DNA from: Candidatus Caldarchaeum sp.
GTDB taxonomy: Archaea; Thermoproteota; Nitrososphaeria_A; Caldarchaeales; Caldarchaeaceae
Length of the DNA stretch: 5,493 nucleotides
Assembly (NCBI GenBank): GCA_025054795.1
Contig: JANWZU010000154.1
Span: 1 to 5,493 of the forward strand
Reading direction: 5' to 3'
Part shown: in pieces, positions 1 through 5,000 of the stretch
Numbering within the stretch: position 1 is the first letter of the stretch
Layout of the letters: every line of letters begins with the position of its first letter
Notes under the pieces: generated by a model
Database searches by the model: none
What the model saw: only the letters and a program-made list of their open reading frames with translations
Told to the model about the DNA's origin: nothing
Made by a program: the position numbers and the translations under genes

Positions 1-347
1 GCTACGAGGTCTACGTCTACGGAGGCAGGCAGGCGACGGGGCTGGATGCTTTGGAGTGGGTTGTCAGAGGAGCTGAGCTGGGGGCTGGCGAGATACTGCT
101 TACTTCTATAGACATGGATGGAACACGTCAGGGATACGACATCAACCTGACCAAGCTGGTTGCGGAGGCTGTCGACGTTCCCGTCATAGCCAGCGGAGGA
201 GCCGGAGAACCCGAGCATGTGTACAAGGTTTTGACGGAGGGCAAGGCGGACGCAGCTCTCGCAGCAGGAATCTTCCACTACGGAAACTACAGCATAAAAG
301 ACGTCAAAAAATATCTAGCTGAGAGGAGGGTTGTCGTGAGGCTTTGA
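1..347 (+). CDS. hisF: Imidazole glycerol phosphate synthase, cyclase subunit HisF (3' part only)
   Basis: This is the last 114 codons of HisF, the (beta/alpha)8-barrel cyclase that turns PRFAR plus ammonia from HisH into IGP and AICAR. The first complete codon in the window is at position 3 and the 5' end lies outside. What is visible matches the C-terminal half of the family: YEVYVYGGR followed by TGLDALEW, then the strand GAGEILLTSIDMDGT with its phosphate-site Asp/Thr, GYD, the second phosphate loop PVIASGGAG, and ADAALAAGIFHYG near the end. Full-length HisF is about 250-270 residues, so a little over half is missing. The stop TGA (345-347) overlaps the TTG start of hisI. Its partner subunit gene hisH lies just downstream but on the opposite strand. 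Identification is firm from motifs alone. Confidence 0.96.
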   Translation, partial: YEVYVYGGRQATGLDALEWVVRGAELGAGEILLTSIDMDGTRQGYDINLTKLVAEAVDVPVIASGGAGEPEHVYKVLTEGKADAALAAGIFHYGNYSIKDVKKYLAERRVVVRL

Positions 348-667
348 AGCTCACGGATCTGAGGTTGGAGGGGGAGAAGGGGCTTGTCCCGGTTGTTGTT
401 CAGGACGCTGAGACGAAGGAGGTTTTGATGCTGGCTTACGCCGACTTGGAGGCGCTGCGTTTGACGATGGAGACGGGTTTGGCGCATTTCTGGAGCCGGT
501 CGAGGAAGAAGCTGTGGCTGAAGGGCGAGGAGTCGGGCAACTTCCAGAACGTGGTCGAGGTTAGGGCTGACTGCGACGGCGACGCCGTCCTCTACATAGT
601 CAACCCGAAGGGGCCTGCATGCCACACAGGAAACAAATCATGCTTCCACAACCCGCTCAAACCCTGA
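344..667 (+). CDS. hisI: Phosphoribosyl-AMP cyclohydrolase (PRA-CH)
   Basis: HisI hydrolyses the adenine ring of PR-AMP to give ProFAR, the third step of histidine synthesis, as a cytosolic metal-dependent dimer. The 107-residue product matches the stand-alone family length and has no fused HisE domain, so phosphoribosyl-ATP pyrophosphatase must be encoded elsewhere. Visible motifs are FWSRSRKKLWLKGEESGN (residues 49-66), the Mg-site ADCDGDAVLY (75-84) and the Zn ligands in CHTGNKSCF (93-101), with Cys77 as the further cysteine. The TTG start at 344 is chosen because an in-frame TGA at 320-322 excludes anything upstream and the N-terminus LTDLRL is family-like. The start lies inside the hisF stop (TTGA), which suggests translational coupling. 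A GGAGGG sits at 325-330, 13 bases upstream, a rather long spacing. The 3' end overlaps hisH, on the opposite strand, by 11 bp. Confidence 0.95.
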   Translation: MKLTDLRLEGEKGLVPVVVQDAETKEVLMLAYADLEALRLTMETGLAHFWSRSRKKLWLKGEESGNFQNVVEVRADCDGDAVLYIVNPKGPACHTGNKSCFHNPLKP

Positions 668-1250
668 CCAGCTCTCTGAAGTTTCTCAGAATCTTCAACC
701 CCGTGGCCGAAGACTTTTCAGGATGGAACTGCGTTCCGAAGACGTTTCCAGACCCGACAACCGAGGGGAAGTCAACTCCGTAGGAGGTCCTAGCCAGAAC
801 AAGCCGGACGTCAGCCGGGTCGGGGTAGTAGGTGTGGTTGAAGTAAACCCACCCCTCCCCAACTCCTTCAAGAAGCCTGCTTTCCGCCACGCCTCTTACC
901 TTGTTCCACCCCATGTGAGGCTTCTTCACCGTGTCGGGCAGGGAGACGACGCGGCCCTTGAAAACTGCAAGACCTCTGCCGGGGCCCTCCTCGCTCTCCT
1001 CGAACAAAACCTGCATACCCAGACATATCCCCAGCACAGGCAGGCCCGACTTGATGACGTCGACGAGCTCGTCCCGATAGGTAGCTATGTCCTCGGCTGC
1101 GGCTTGAAAGCTCCCAACTCCGGGCAGGACAAGGCAGTCGGCTCCACGGCTAACCTTCCTGCCCACCTCGACCTCGAACCCGAGAGTTCTGAAGGCTTTC
1201 TCGACGCTGAAGACGTTGCCGACGCCGTAGTGCAGTACGGATGCCTTCAA
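657..1250 (-). CDS. hisH: Imidazole glycerol phosphate synthase, glutamine amidotransferase subunit
   Basis: HisH is the class I glutaminase that supplies ammonia through the HisF barrel. The 197-residue protein is of normal family length. The N-terminus has the HYGVGNVFSVEKAF form of the usual DYGxGNxxSV. LVLPGVGSF is at 40-48, the nucleophile elbow GICLGMQ gives Cys76, PHMGWN is at 111-116, YFNHTYY at 136-142 (commonly YFVHSYY), and the catalytic FHPEKS gives His175-176 region and Glu178. Every catalytic element is therefore present. The start is TTG at 1248-1250. No in-frame ATG lies nearby, and a TAATTAA box about 30 bp upstream suggests a leaderless or nearly leaderless transcript. The gene points the opposite way from the other four his genes in the window, so its transcript is separate from that of its partner hisF. 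Confidence 0.96.
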   Translation of the reverse strand: MKASVLHYGVGNVFSVEKAFRTLGFEVEVGRKVSRGADCLVLPGVGSFQAAAEDIATYRDELVDVIKSGLPVLGICLGMQVLFEESEEGPGRGLAVFKGRVVSLPDTVKKPHMGWNKVRGVAESRLLEGVGEGWVYFNHTYYPDPADVRLVLARTSYGVDFPSVVGSGNVFGTQFHPEKSSATGLKILRNFRELVRV

Positions 1251-1329
1251 CCCTTCGTCATCTTTCCGTCGTCGAGTTAATTACCGTTTCCCGGTCGGGT
1301 GTTGCGTTTAAATAAGCCTGAATGCGGTT
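1251..1329. promoter_or_regulatory. Divergent hisH / hisG promoter region
   Basis: This 79-bp spacer separates the hisH start (- strand) from the first possible hisG start (+ strand). It contains an archaeal TATA-like box for each direction: TTTAAATA at 1307-1314 (+), and TTAATTA at 1277-1283, read as TAATTAA on the - strand. The - box has an A-rich GAAAC stretch just upstream, where a BRE would be expected. The + box predicts transcription starting near 1335-1340, downstream of the TTG at 1330. I see no clear inverted repeat that could be an operator. Confidence 0.6.
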
Positions 1330-2322
1330 TTGGATGAATTGGCGTTAGTGAAGTTTGCGCTGCCGAAAGGCTCGCTGGAGGCTGGGACTCAGGAGATTCT
1401 GGCCAAGGCCATGCTCAGGCTCAGGGGAGTTGAGAGGACCTACAGGCCGGTCGTCGACGACAGAGACATAGAGGTGAAGATACTGAGACCGCAGGAGATC
1501 CCTCTGCTCGTCAGCGGAGGAGCGTACGACATAGGCATCACGGGAATAGACTGGATAAACGAAACCAAAGCAGACGTAAACATCCTGCTGGACTTGGAGT
1601 ACGGATACGTGAGGCTTGTCGTCGCAGCTCCAAAATCCTCGAAGCTTACATCCCTCGACGAATACGTCGAAGAACACGCACAACGCCAGAGGCCTTTGAA
1701 GATTTCAACCGAGTACCTCAACACAACAGCCGAATACGTCTCTTCAACCCCATCCTACCGGAAACACTTCGGAGGAAAACAGCCGATGATTGTCACTCCA
1801 TGGTGGCGTAAGGGAGAGAACGAGCTGGTGAAGATTTACCTCAGCTTCGGCGCAACCGAGGCGAAGCCGCCGGAGGAGGCTGACCTGATTGTGGACGCAT
1901 CAGCCACAGGCATAACCCTAGAGCAGAACAACCTGAAGGTTCTCGAGGTGGTGGCCGAGTCTACAGCCATGCTGATAGCTAACAAACAGTCTTACGCAGA
2001 CCCTCTTAAACGTGAGAAGATTCTCGACATCATGACGCTGCTGAAGGGCGTGGTGGAGAGCGGTAAAAAGCTTCACATCTTCGCAAACGTCCACCAAGAC
2101 AACCTCGAAACACTTCTCAAATCGCTTCCCGCACTCAAAAGCCCCACGGTAAGCCAGCTTTCCGACAAAGGCTGGTACGCAATCAACACAGTCGTCTCGA
2201 AGAGCGAGTTCATGAAAATCCTCCCAACCCTGAGGAAGCTGGCCCAAGGCCTCGTCGTCCACGAGCCTAACCTGCTACTGCCCCTCGAAGAGATACTTCA
2301 GAAAAGCGGCGGCAAAGTTTGA
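1330..2322 (+). CDS. hisG: ATP phosphoribosyltransferase, long form
   Basis: HisG catalyses the committed step, joining ATP and PRPP to PR-ATP, and is normally feedback-inhibited by histidine. Counting from TTG 1330 it is 330 residues. The catalytic part opens with FALPKGSL (9-16), continues with YDIGITGIDW (66-75) and STEYLNTTAEY (126-136), and reaches the PRPP loop LIVDASATGITLEQ (186-199). A C-terminal ACT-like regulatory domain follows at roughly 222-325 (LHIFANVHQDN, LKSPTVSQLSDKGWYAI), marking the long, HisZ-independent form. Residues about 138-168 look longer than in compact HisG proteins. The true start may be downstream: TTG at 1339 or GTG at 1348 (giving VKFALPKG as N-terminus), since TATA at 1307-1314 would place the transcript start at about 1335-1340. 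The stop overlaps the hisB TTG start (TTGA, 2319-2322). Confidence 0.95.
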   Translation: MDELALVKFALPKGSLEAGTQEILAKAMLRLRGVERTYRPVVDDRDIEVKILRPQEIPLLVSGGAYDIGITGIDWINETKADVNILLDLEYGYVRLVVAAPKSSKLTSLDEYVEEHAQRQRPLKISTEYLNTTAEYVSSTPSYRKHFGGKQPMIVTPWWRKGENELVKIYLSFGATEAKPPEEADLIVDASATGITLEQNNLKVLEVVAESTAMLIANKQSYADPLKREKILDIMTLLKGVVESGKKLHIFANVHQDNLETLLKSLPALKSPTVSQLSDKGWYAINTVVSKSEFMKILPTLRKLAQGLVVHEPNLLLPLEEILQKSGGKV

Positions 2323-2894
2323 GGGTTGGCAGAGCTTCGAGGGAAACTAAGGAGACAAAGGTATCGGCTGAAGTGAACCTAGACGGCATGGGCCAGTGCA
2401 GCTGCTCGACAGGCTACAGGTTCCTCGACCACATGGTCGCAACCCTGTCCAAACACAGCCTCGTCGACATAGACCTAAAGGCCGAGGGCGACCTGCGGCA
2501 CCACATAATCGAGGACAGCGGAATCGTGCTGGGCATGGCGTTCGACAAAGCCCTCGACACCCGCATGGGAATCAGACGCTTCGGCTACGCCTTGGTGCCG
2601 ATGGACGAGGCTCTGGCCTACGCAGCCGTCGACCTTGTCAGAAGGCCGAAGCCGGTCATAAACTTCGCCGCAAAGCTTGAAGTAGTCGAAGACATTCCTG
2701 TCTCGGAGCTTACGCATTTCCTCGAAAGCTTCACAACTTCTCTGAACGCAGCGGTTCATGTTAAGGTGGTCGAGGGGTTTGATGACCATCACAAGGTTGA
2801 GGCAGGGTTCAAGGCCCTCGCCCTCGCACTCAAGCAAGCAGTGGAAGTTGAACCACGAATCAAAGGCCCACCAACAACCAAGGGAATGATGTAA
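2319..2894 (+). CDS. hisB: Imidazoleglycerol-phosphate dehydratase
   Basis: HisB removes water from IGP to give imidazole acetol phosphate, using two Mn ions in a 24-mer. The 191-residue product has the stand-alone length with no fused histidinol phosphatase domain. Motifs in order are RETKETKVSAEVNLDG (8-23), FLDHM (35-39), HHIIED (61-66), MGIRRFGYALVPMDEAL (83-99), DDHHKVEAGFKALA (155-168) and the C-terminal PTTKG (185-189). The first metal motif reads GDLRHHIIED, shorter than the widespread GDLxVDDHHTVED form and without acidic residues directly before the His pair. The second metal motif is standard. The TTG start inside the hisG stop gives an N-terminus with the usual RxTKET sequence a few residues in, and no Shine-Dalgarno is evident. 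Coupling to hisG translation is likely. Confidence 0.95.
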   Translation: MRVGRASRETKETKVSAEVNLDGMGQCSCSTGYRFLDHMVATLSKHSLVDIDLKAEGDLRHHIIEDSGIVLGMAFDKALDTRMGIRRFGYALVPMDEALAYAAVDLVRRPKPVINFAAKLEVVEDIPVSELTHFLESFTTSLNAAVHVKVVEGFDDHHKVEAGFKALALALKQAVEVEPRIKGPPTTKGMM

Positions 2895-2897
2895 GCC

Positions 2898-2910
2898 TTA
2901 AAACATTTAT
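2898..2910 (+). promoter_or_regulatory. Probable TATA box for the small F420-type protein gene
   Basis: The 48-bp gap after hisB holds an A/T-rich block, TTAAAACATTTAT, in a GC-rich surrounding. It lies 33-45 bp upstream of the ATG at 2943, so a short leader is expected. An AGAGGAAG stretch at 2933-2940 could serve as a ribosome binding site. This implies that the gene can be transcribed separately from hisGB. Confidence 0.5.
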
Positions 2911-2942
2911 CCACGCATCATCAGCTCAGCCAAGAGGAAGCC

Positions 2943-3293
2943 ATGACCCTCCCAGCCGAGTACGTCAAGCAAAGAACCTTAAAAATAACAACCAAAGGCC
3001 GCAAAACAGGCAATCCTCACACAGTCACAATCTGGTTCGGCGTCGACGAAAAAGGCCGCATGTTCGTCGCCTCCCTAAGAAACAGAGACTGGGTGAAAAA
3101 CATCCTAGCCAACCCGGAAGTCGAAATAAAAGTCAAAGACCTTTCACGCAGGATGAAAGCCTACGTCGTCGAGTCCGAGGAGGACAAGCAGACCGTCCAA
3201 CAACTATGGAGGAAGAAGTACGGCCTGCTCGCCCGCCTGCTGAGGCTGCCCAGAAAAGACGGAATAATCTTCGAGCTCAAACAACAGCAGTAA
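2943..3293 (+). CDS. Deazaflavin (F420)-dependent nitroreductase-family / DUF385 split-barrel protein
   Basis: This 116-residue protein resembles the small split-barrel family that includes Ddn-type F420H2-dependent oxidoreductases and relatives of pyridoxamine-phosphate oxidase. The recognisable signature is LKITTKGRKTGNPHTVTIWF (13-32), followed by GRMFVASLRNRDWVKNILANP (38-58) and EIKVKDLSRRMKAYVV (61-76). Together these match the family's strand-turn-strand core and the WxxNxxANPxVE-like stretch. It has no signal peptide or membrane segment and is probably cytosolic. The substrate cannot be read from sequence: family members reduce quinones, nitro compounds or unsaturated esters, and others bind flavin or haem instead. 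The ATG start has GAGG a few bases upstream. The stop TAA overlaps the T-run that probably terminates tRNA-Leu transcription on the other strand. Confidence 0.8.
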   Translation: MTLPAEYVKQRTLKITTKGRKTGNPHTVTIWFGVDEKGRMFVASLRNRDWVKNILANPEVEIKVKDLSRRMKAYVVESEEDKQTVQQLWRKKYGLLARLLRLPRKDGIIFELKQQQ

Positions 3294-3296
3294 AAA
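3292..3296 (-). terminator. Probable poly-T terminator of tRNA-Leu
   Basis: On the - strand, TTTTT begins four bases past discriminator A73 of tRNA-Leu. Short T-runs terminate archaeal transcription. The run overlaps the TAA stop of the convergent F420-type gene. Confidence 0.55.
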
Positions 3297-3333
3297 GTCT
3301 GCGGGGGGTGGGATTTGAACCCACGAACCCCTT

Positions 3334-3363
3334 CTGCCCAGCTGAGGCTGGACGAAACCTCTT
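3334..3363 (-). other. tRNA-Leu intron 2, in the variable arm (30 nt, canonical BHB)
   Basis: Read on the - strand, the junctions form a BHB. The outer helix is CCCCT (3374-3370) with AGGGG (3332-3328). The central 4-bp helix is GTCC (3369-3366) with GGGC (3339-3336), including one G-U. The 3-nt bulges are CG|A (3365-3363) and AG|A (3335-3333). Cutting after the second base of each bulge removes exactly 3363-3334 and joins TCCCG to AAGGGG, a normal leucine variable arm. Inside the intron, GTCCAGC / GCTGGGC can form an alternative hairpin that would compete with the BHB central helix. Confidence 0.85.
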
Positions 3364-3389
3364 CGGGACAGGGGCCTGAACCCTGCGCC

Positions 3390-3420
3390 GCTGGTTTTCC
3401 GCAGCTTCTGCTGCGGCCAA
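3390..3420 (-). other. tRNA-Leu intron 1, in the D-loop (about 31 nt, ends approximate)
   Basis: The D arm starts GCC-AAGCCTGGTCAAA, but its closing strand GGC (3389-3387) comes only after an insert. The insert is dominated by a perfect 7-bp hairpin CCGCAGC-loop-GCTGCGG (3399-3416). A central helix TGGT (3428-3425) with ACCA (3395-3392) is possible. The bulges are then irregular (CAA or CAAA on one side, GC or GCG on the other), so the motif is relaxed. The exact cut sites could be shifted by up to two bases, giving an intron of 29-33 nt and a mature D-loop of 11-13 nt. Confidence 0.72.
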
Positions 3421-3445
3421 TTTGACCAGGCTTGGCGACCCCCGC

Positions 3446-3533
3446 CACAACCTACATCAACATCATCTTCAAATTAATAGTTTTCAACCCGAGCGACAAA
3501 CTTTTTACCGCCAATAAGCAGAAACCAGCCACG
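3446..3533. promoter_or_regulatory. Divergent tRNA-Leu / tRNA-Ala promoter region
   Basis: This 88-bp spacer separates the heads of the two tRNA genes. ATTAATTT on the - strand (3471-3478) is spaced correctly for tRNA-Leu. ACTTTTTA on the + strand (about 3500-3507) lies 27-34 bp before tRNA-Ala. No coding capacity of note was seen. Confidence 0.6.
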
Positions 3534-3607
3534 GGGCCGGTAGATCAGTCTGGAAGATCGTCCGCCTCGCACGCGGAAGGTCCGGGGTTCAAATCCCCGC
3601 CGGTCCA
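3534..3607 (+). tRNA. tRNA-Ala(CGC)
   Basis: All four arms fold. The acceptor is GGGCCGG / CCGGTCC (3534-3540 with 3600-3606), including the G3-U70 wobble that marks alanine tRNAs. The D stem is GATC/GATC (3543-3546, 3556-3559). The anticodon arm is TCCGC-CTCGCAC-GCGGA (3561-3577), with anticodon CGC reading GCG. The variable loop has five bases, and the T arm is CGGGG-TTCAAAT-CCCCG (3583-3599). Discriminator A73 is at 3607, CCA is not encoded, and there is no intron. Its last 19 bases are also the antisense of the photolyase 3' end. Confidence 0.96.
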
Positions 3608-4977
3608 CCGCCTCCTGCAGTGTGGAGGTTGAGGTACTTGTTTATGCCGGGTTTTCTTTTGAGGCTTTCCTCCGTCATCTTCCTTATTTTTCCGTAGATT
3701 TTCGTCTCGAAGAAGGGTCTGTCGAATGCTCCGAAGCACCAGCTTATTCCGAGGTAGCTGTTGGGGTCTACTCCGTCTAATCCGTATCGGTCGTTGAGAT
3801 AAACAGCGTATTCGAAAGCTGTTCGAGGATGGTCCGTCCATTCGATGAGCTTCTTACACCAGTACATCCGCATGTAGTTGTGTATTTTTCCAGTCCTTTG
3901 CAGCTCTCGCTGGGCTGCGTTCCAGTACTTGTCGTGGGTTTCGGCGTTTTCAAGCTCATGTAGGCTGTAGACATGCTCACGTCTGTCGGATGCGTGGTTT
4001 TCGAGGGTCTGCCTCGCCCATTCGGGAAGGCCGTCGTAGGAACCGTAGAGTGGGTTGAAGACTGCTGCGTTGCGGGCCAGCTCCCTCCAGACGACGAGCT
4101 CGTTGACGAGAGACTGCATGTTGACGTTGTCGAAACCAAACTTCTTCGACGCAGCCAGCAGCACCTGAACCGGGCAGACCATACCCCATCTAAGGTAGGG
4201 GCTAAGCTCCGAGCACGCCTCAGCCCCCGGGTCTGAACGCTTCTCTGCGTAAACATCCAGCCGGCTGCTCACGAAGACCGTGAGACGGCGCATGGCTTCA
4301 TCCTCGCCGCCGACGAAGTAGCCGACAGGCTCTACAGTCGGGTCAACATCCAAGCCCTTCAAATAATCCTCGACAGTTTCTTCGTCCCAGCTCGGCATGT
4401 CCAGCTGGAGAGATGATGTTTGTGGGGCTTGGGCTGGCAGAGGCTCTAGGAATTTTTCGAGGTTTTTGACTATTTTAGGCCTGATGGTTCTTGCGTAGGG
4501 CTCGGGCCTCTGCGAAGCGACTTCTACGGGGACGACGACGTCGCCCTCAACCATCACAACCTCCGAACCAGCGTTCACCACGACTTCGTCGACGAACCTT
4601 CTCTGATGAGTTAGGTAGGGCCTGTCGACCACCACCAAGCCGGCTTCTTTCAGCAAAGAGGTAAACTCAAAGTTTTTACGGACGACAAGCTTTATGTTCC
4701 GACGACTCAGCTCCCGCCTCATTTTCAGCAAGTTTTCCAGCATGAACCGGAACCTCCTGAGGTTTGGATGAGGCTTCTTCTCGATGATGGGAAAGATTAC
4801 AGCAACGGGTTTTCTCAGCTCGTTTGCTCTTTGAACGGCGTATTCGAGTGCGTAGTTGTGATTTACTCGATGAGAAGCATACATGACGTAGGCCACGAAA
4901 CCGCCACGCGACTCGCCGACCCCTGCCTTAAGCCGTCGAACCCGCTCGGCTCGCATCAACCCCGGAGAATCAGACAT
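3589..4977 (-). CDS. Class II CPD DNA photolyase
   Basis: This 462-residue FAD photolyase repairs cyclobutane pyrimidine dimers using light. The N-terminal alpha/beta domain (about 28-180) has YVMYASHRVNHNYALEYAV in place of the typical WMxRDxRxxDNxALxxA. The FAD domain carries SELSPYLRWGM (256-266), NELVVWRELARN (292-303), THDKYWNAAQRELQRTGKIHNYMRMYW (347-373), LNDRYGLDGVDPNSY (394-408) and IYGKIRKM (427-434). The last three are hallmarks of class II rather than class I enzymes. Trp352, Trp373 and Trp380 have the spacing of the Methanosarcina mazei class II electron-transfer triad (W360, W381, W388, from memory). ATG 4977 fits a leaderless transcript, since TTTATTT at 5001-5007 is centred 27 bp upstream. 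The last residues (GPAGI) and the stop are encoded antisense to tRNA-Ala. Confidence 0.93.
   Translation of the reverse strand: MSDSPGLMRAERVRRLKAGVGESRGGFVAYVMYASHRVNHNYALEYAVQRANELRKPVAVIFPIIEKKPHPNLRRFRFMLENLLKMRRELSRRNIKLVVRKNFEFTSLLKEAGLVVVDRPYLTHQRRFVDEVVVNAGSEVVMVEGDVVVPVEVASQRPEPYARTIRPKIVKNLEKFLEPLPAQAPQTSSLQLDMPSWDEETVEDYLKGLDVDPTVEPVGYFVGGEDEAMRRLTVFVSSRLDVYAEKRSDPGAEACSELSPYLRWGMVCPVQVLLAASKKFGFDNVNMQSLVNELVVWRELARNAAVFNPLYGSYDGLPEWARQTLENHASDRREHVYSLHELENAETHDKYWNAAQRELQRTGKIHNYMRMYWCKKLIEWTDHPRTAFEYAVYLNDRYGLDGVDPNSYLGISWCFGAFDRPFFETKIYGKIRKMTEESLKRKPGINKYLNLHTAGGGGPAGI
3652..3660 (+). terminator. Possible T-rich terminator for tRNA-Ala
   Basis: TTTTCTTTT on the + strand lies 45 bp past tRNA-Ala, inside the antisense of the photolyase gene. 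It is the first T-rich run downstream of the tRNA. A weak CCTCC/GGAGG inverted repeat (3611-3615, 3624-3628) lies between them. Evidence is positional only. Confidence 0.35.
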
Positions 4978-5000
4978 AAAGCCTAAAACACCTGTCTTTC

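Larger units (their letters stand above)
3300..3445 (-). tRNA. tRNA-Leu(CAG) with two non-canonical introns
   Basis: Read on the - strand, the ends pair as a 7-bp acceptor stem GCGGGGG / CCCCCGC (3445-3439 with 3307-3301), with discriminator A73 at 3300 and no encoded CCA. The T arm is GTGGG-TTCAAAT-CCCAC (3324-3308). The anticodon arm is CAGGG-TTCAGGC-CCCTG (3385-3369), giving anticodon CAG at 3378-3376. The 146-bp span is about 60 bp too long for a class II tRNA. Two inserts account for this: about 31 nt in the D-loop (around 3390-3420) and 30 nt in the variable arm (3334-3363). Removing both leaves D stem GCC/GGC, an AAGCCTGGTCA(AA) D-loop, and variable arm TCCCGAAGGGGTTC. The mature RNA would be about 85 nt, typical of archaeal tRNA-Leu. 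No intron sits at 37/38. An AT-rich box at 3471-3478 lies 26-33 bp upstream. Confidence 0.9.

Noticed and set aside
723..1280. Long + strand reading frame opposite hisH
   Set aside because: It is the antisense shadow of a gene with full catalytic motifs, and its own product matches nothing I recognise.
2396..2837. Reading frames overlapping hisB on both strands
   Set aside because: They are Arg/Pro-rich or otherwise non-protein-like shadows of hisB.
3399..3416. Perfect inverted repeat CCGCAGC / GCTGCGG as a hairpin terminator or protein-binding site
   Set aside because: It lies inside the tRNA-Leu gene, has no following T-run, and is better explained as the stem of the D-loop intron.
3401..3420. 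Alternative anticodon arm GCAGC-AGAAGCT-GC for the Leu tRNA
   Set aside because: It lacks U33 and closes poorly, whereas CAGGG-TTCAGGC-CCCTG has a perfect stem, U33 and a Leu anticodon.
3300..3445. tRNA-Leu as a decayed pseudogene
   Set aside because: Every stem is fully paired, the T-loop is intact, A73 is present, and one insert has exact BHB geometry.
3611..3628. CCTCC / GGAGG inverted repeat as an attachment site or terminator next to tRNA-Ala
   Set aside because: It is only 5 bp, lies within photolyase coding sequence, and no duplicated tRNA 3' end was seen in the window to suggest an integrated element.
3432..3632. Small + strand reading frame of 66 codons across the two tRNA genes
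   Set aside because: It covers tRNA-Ala and the tRNA-Leu 5' end, and the product has no protein-like pattern.
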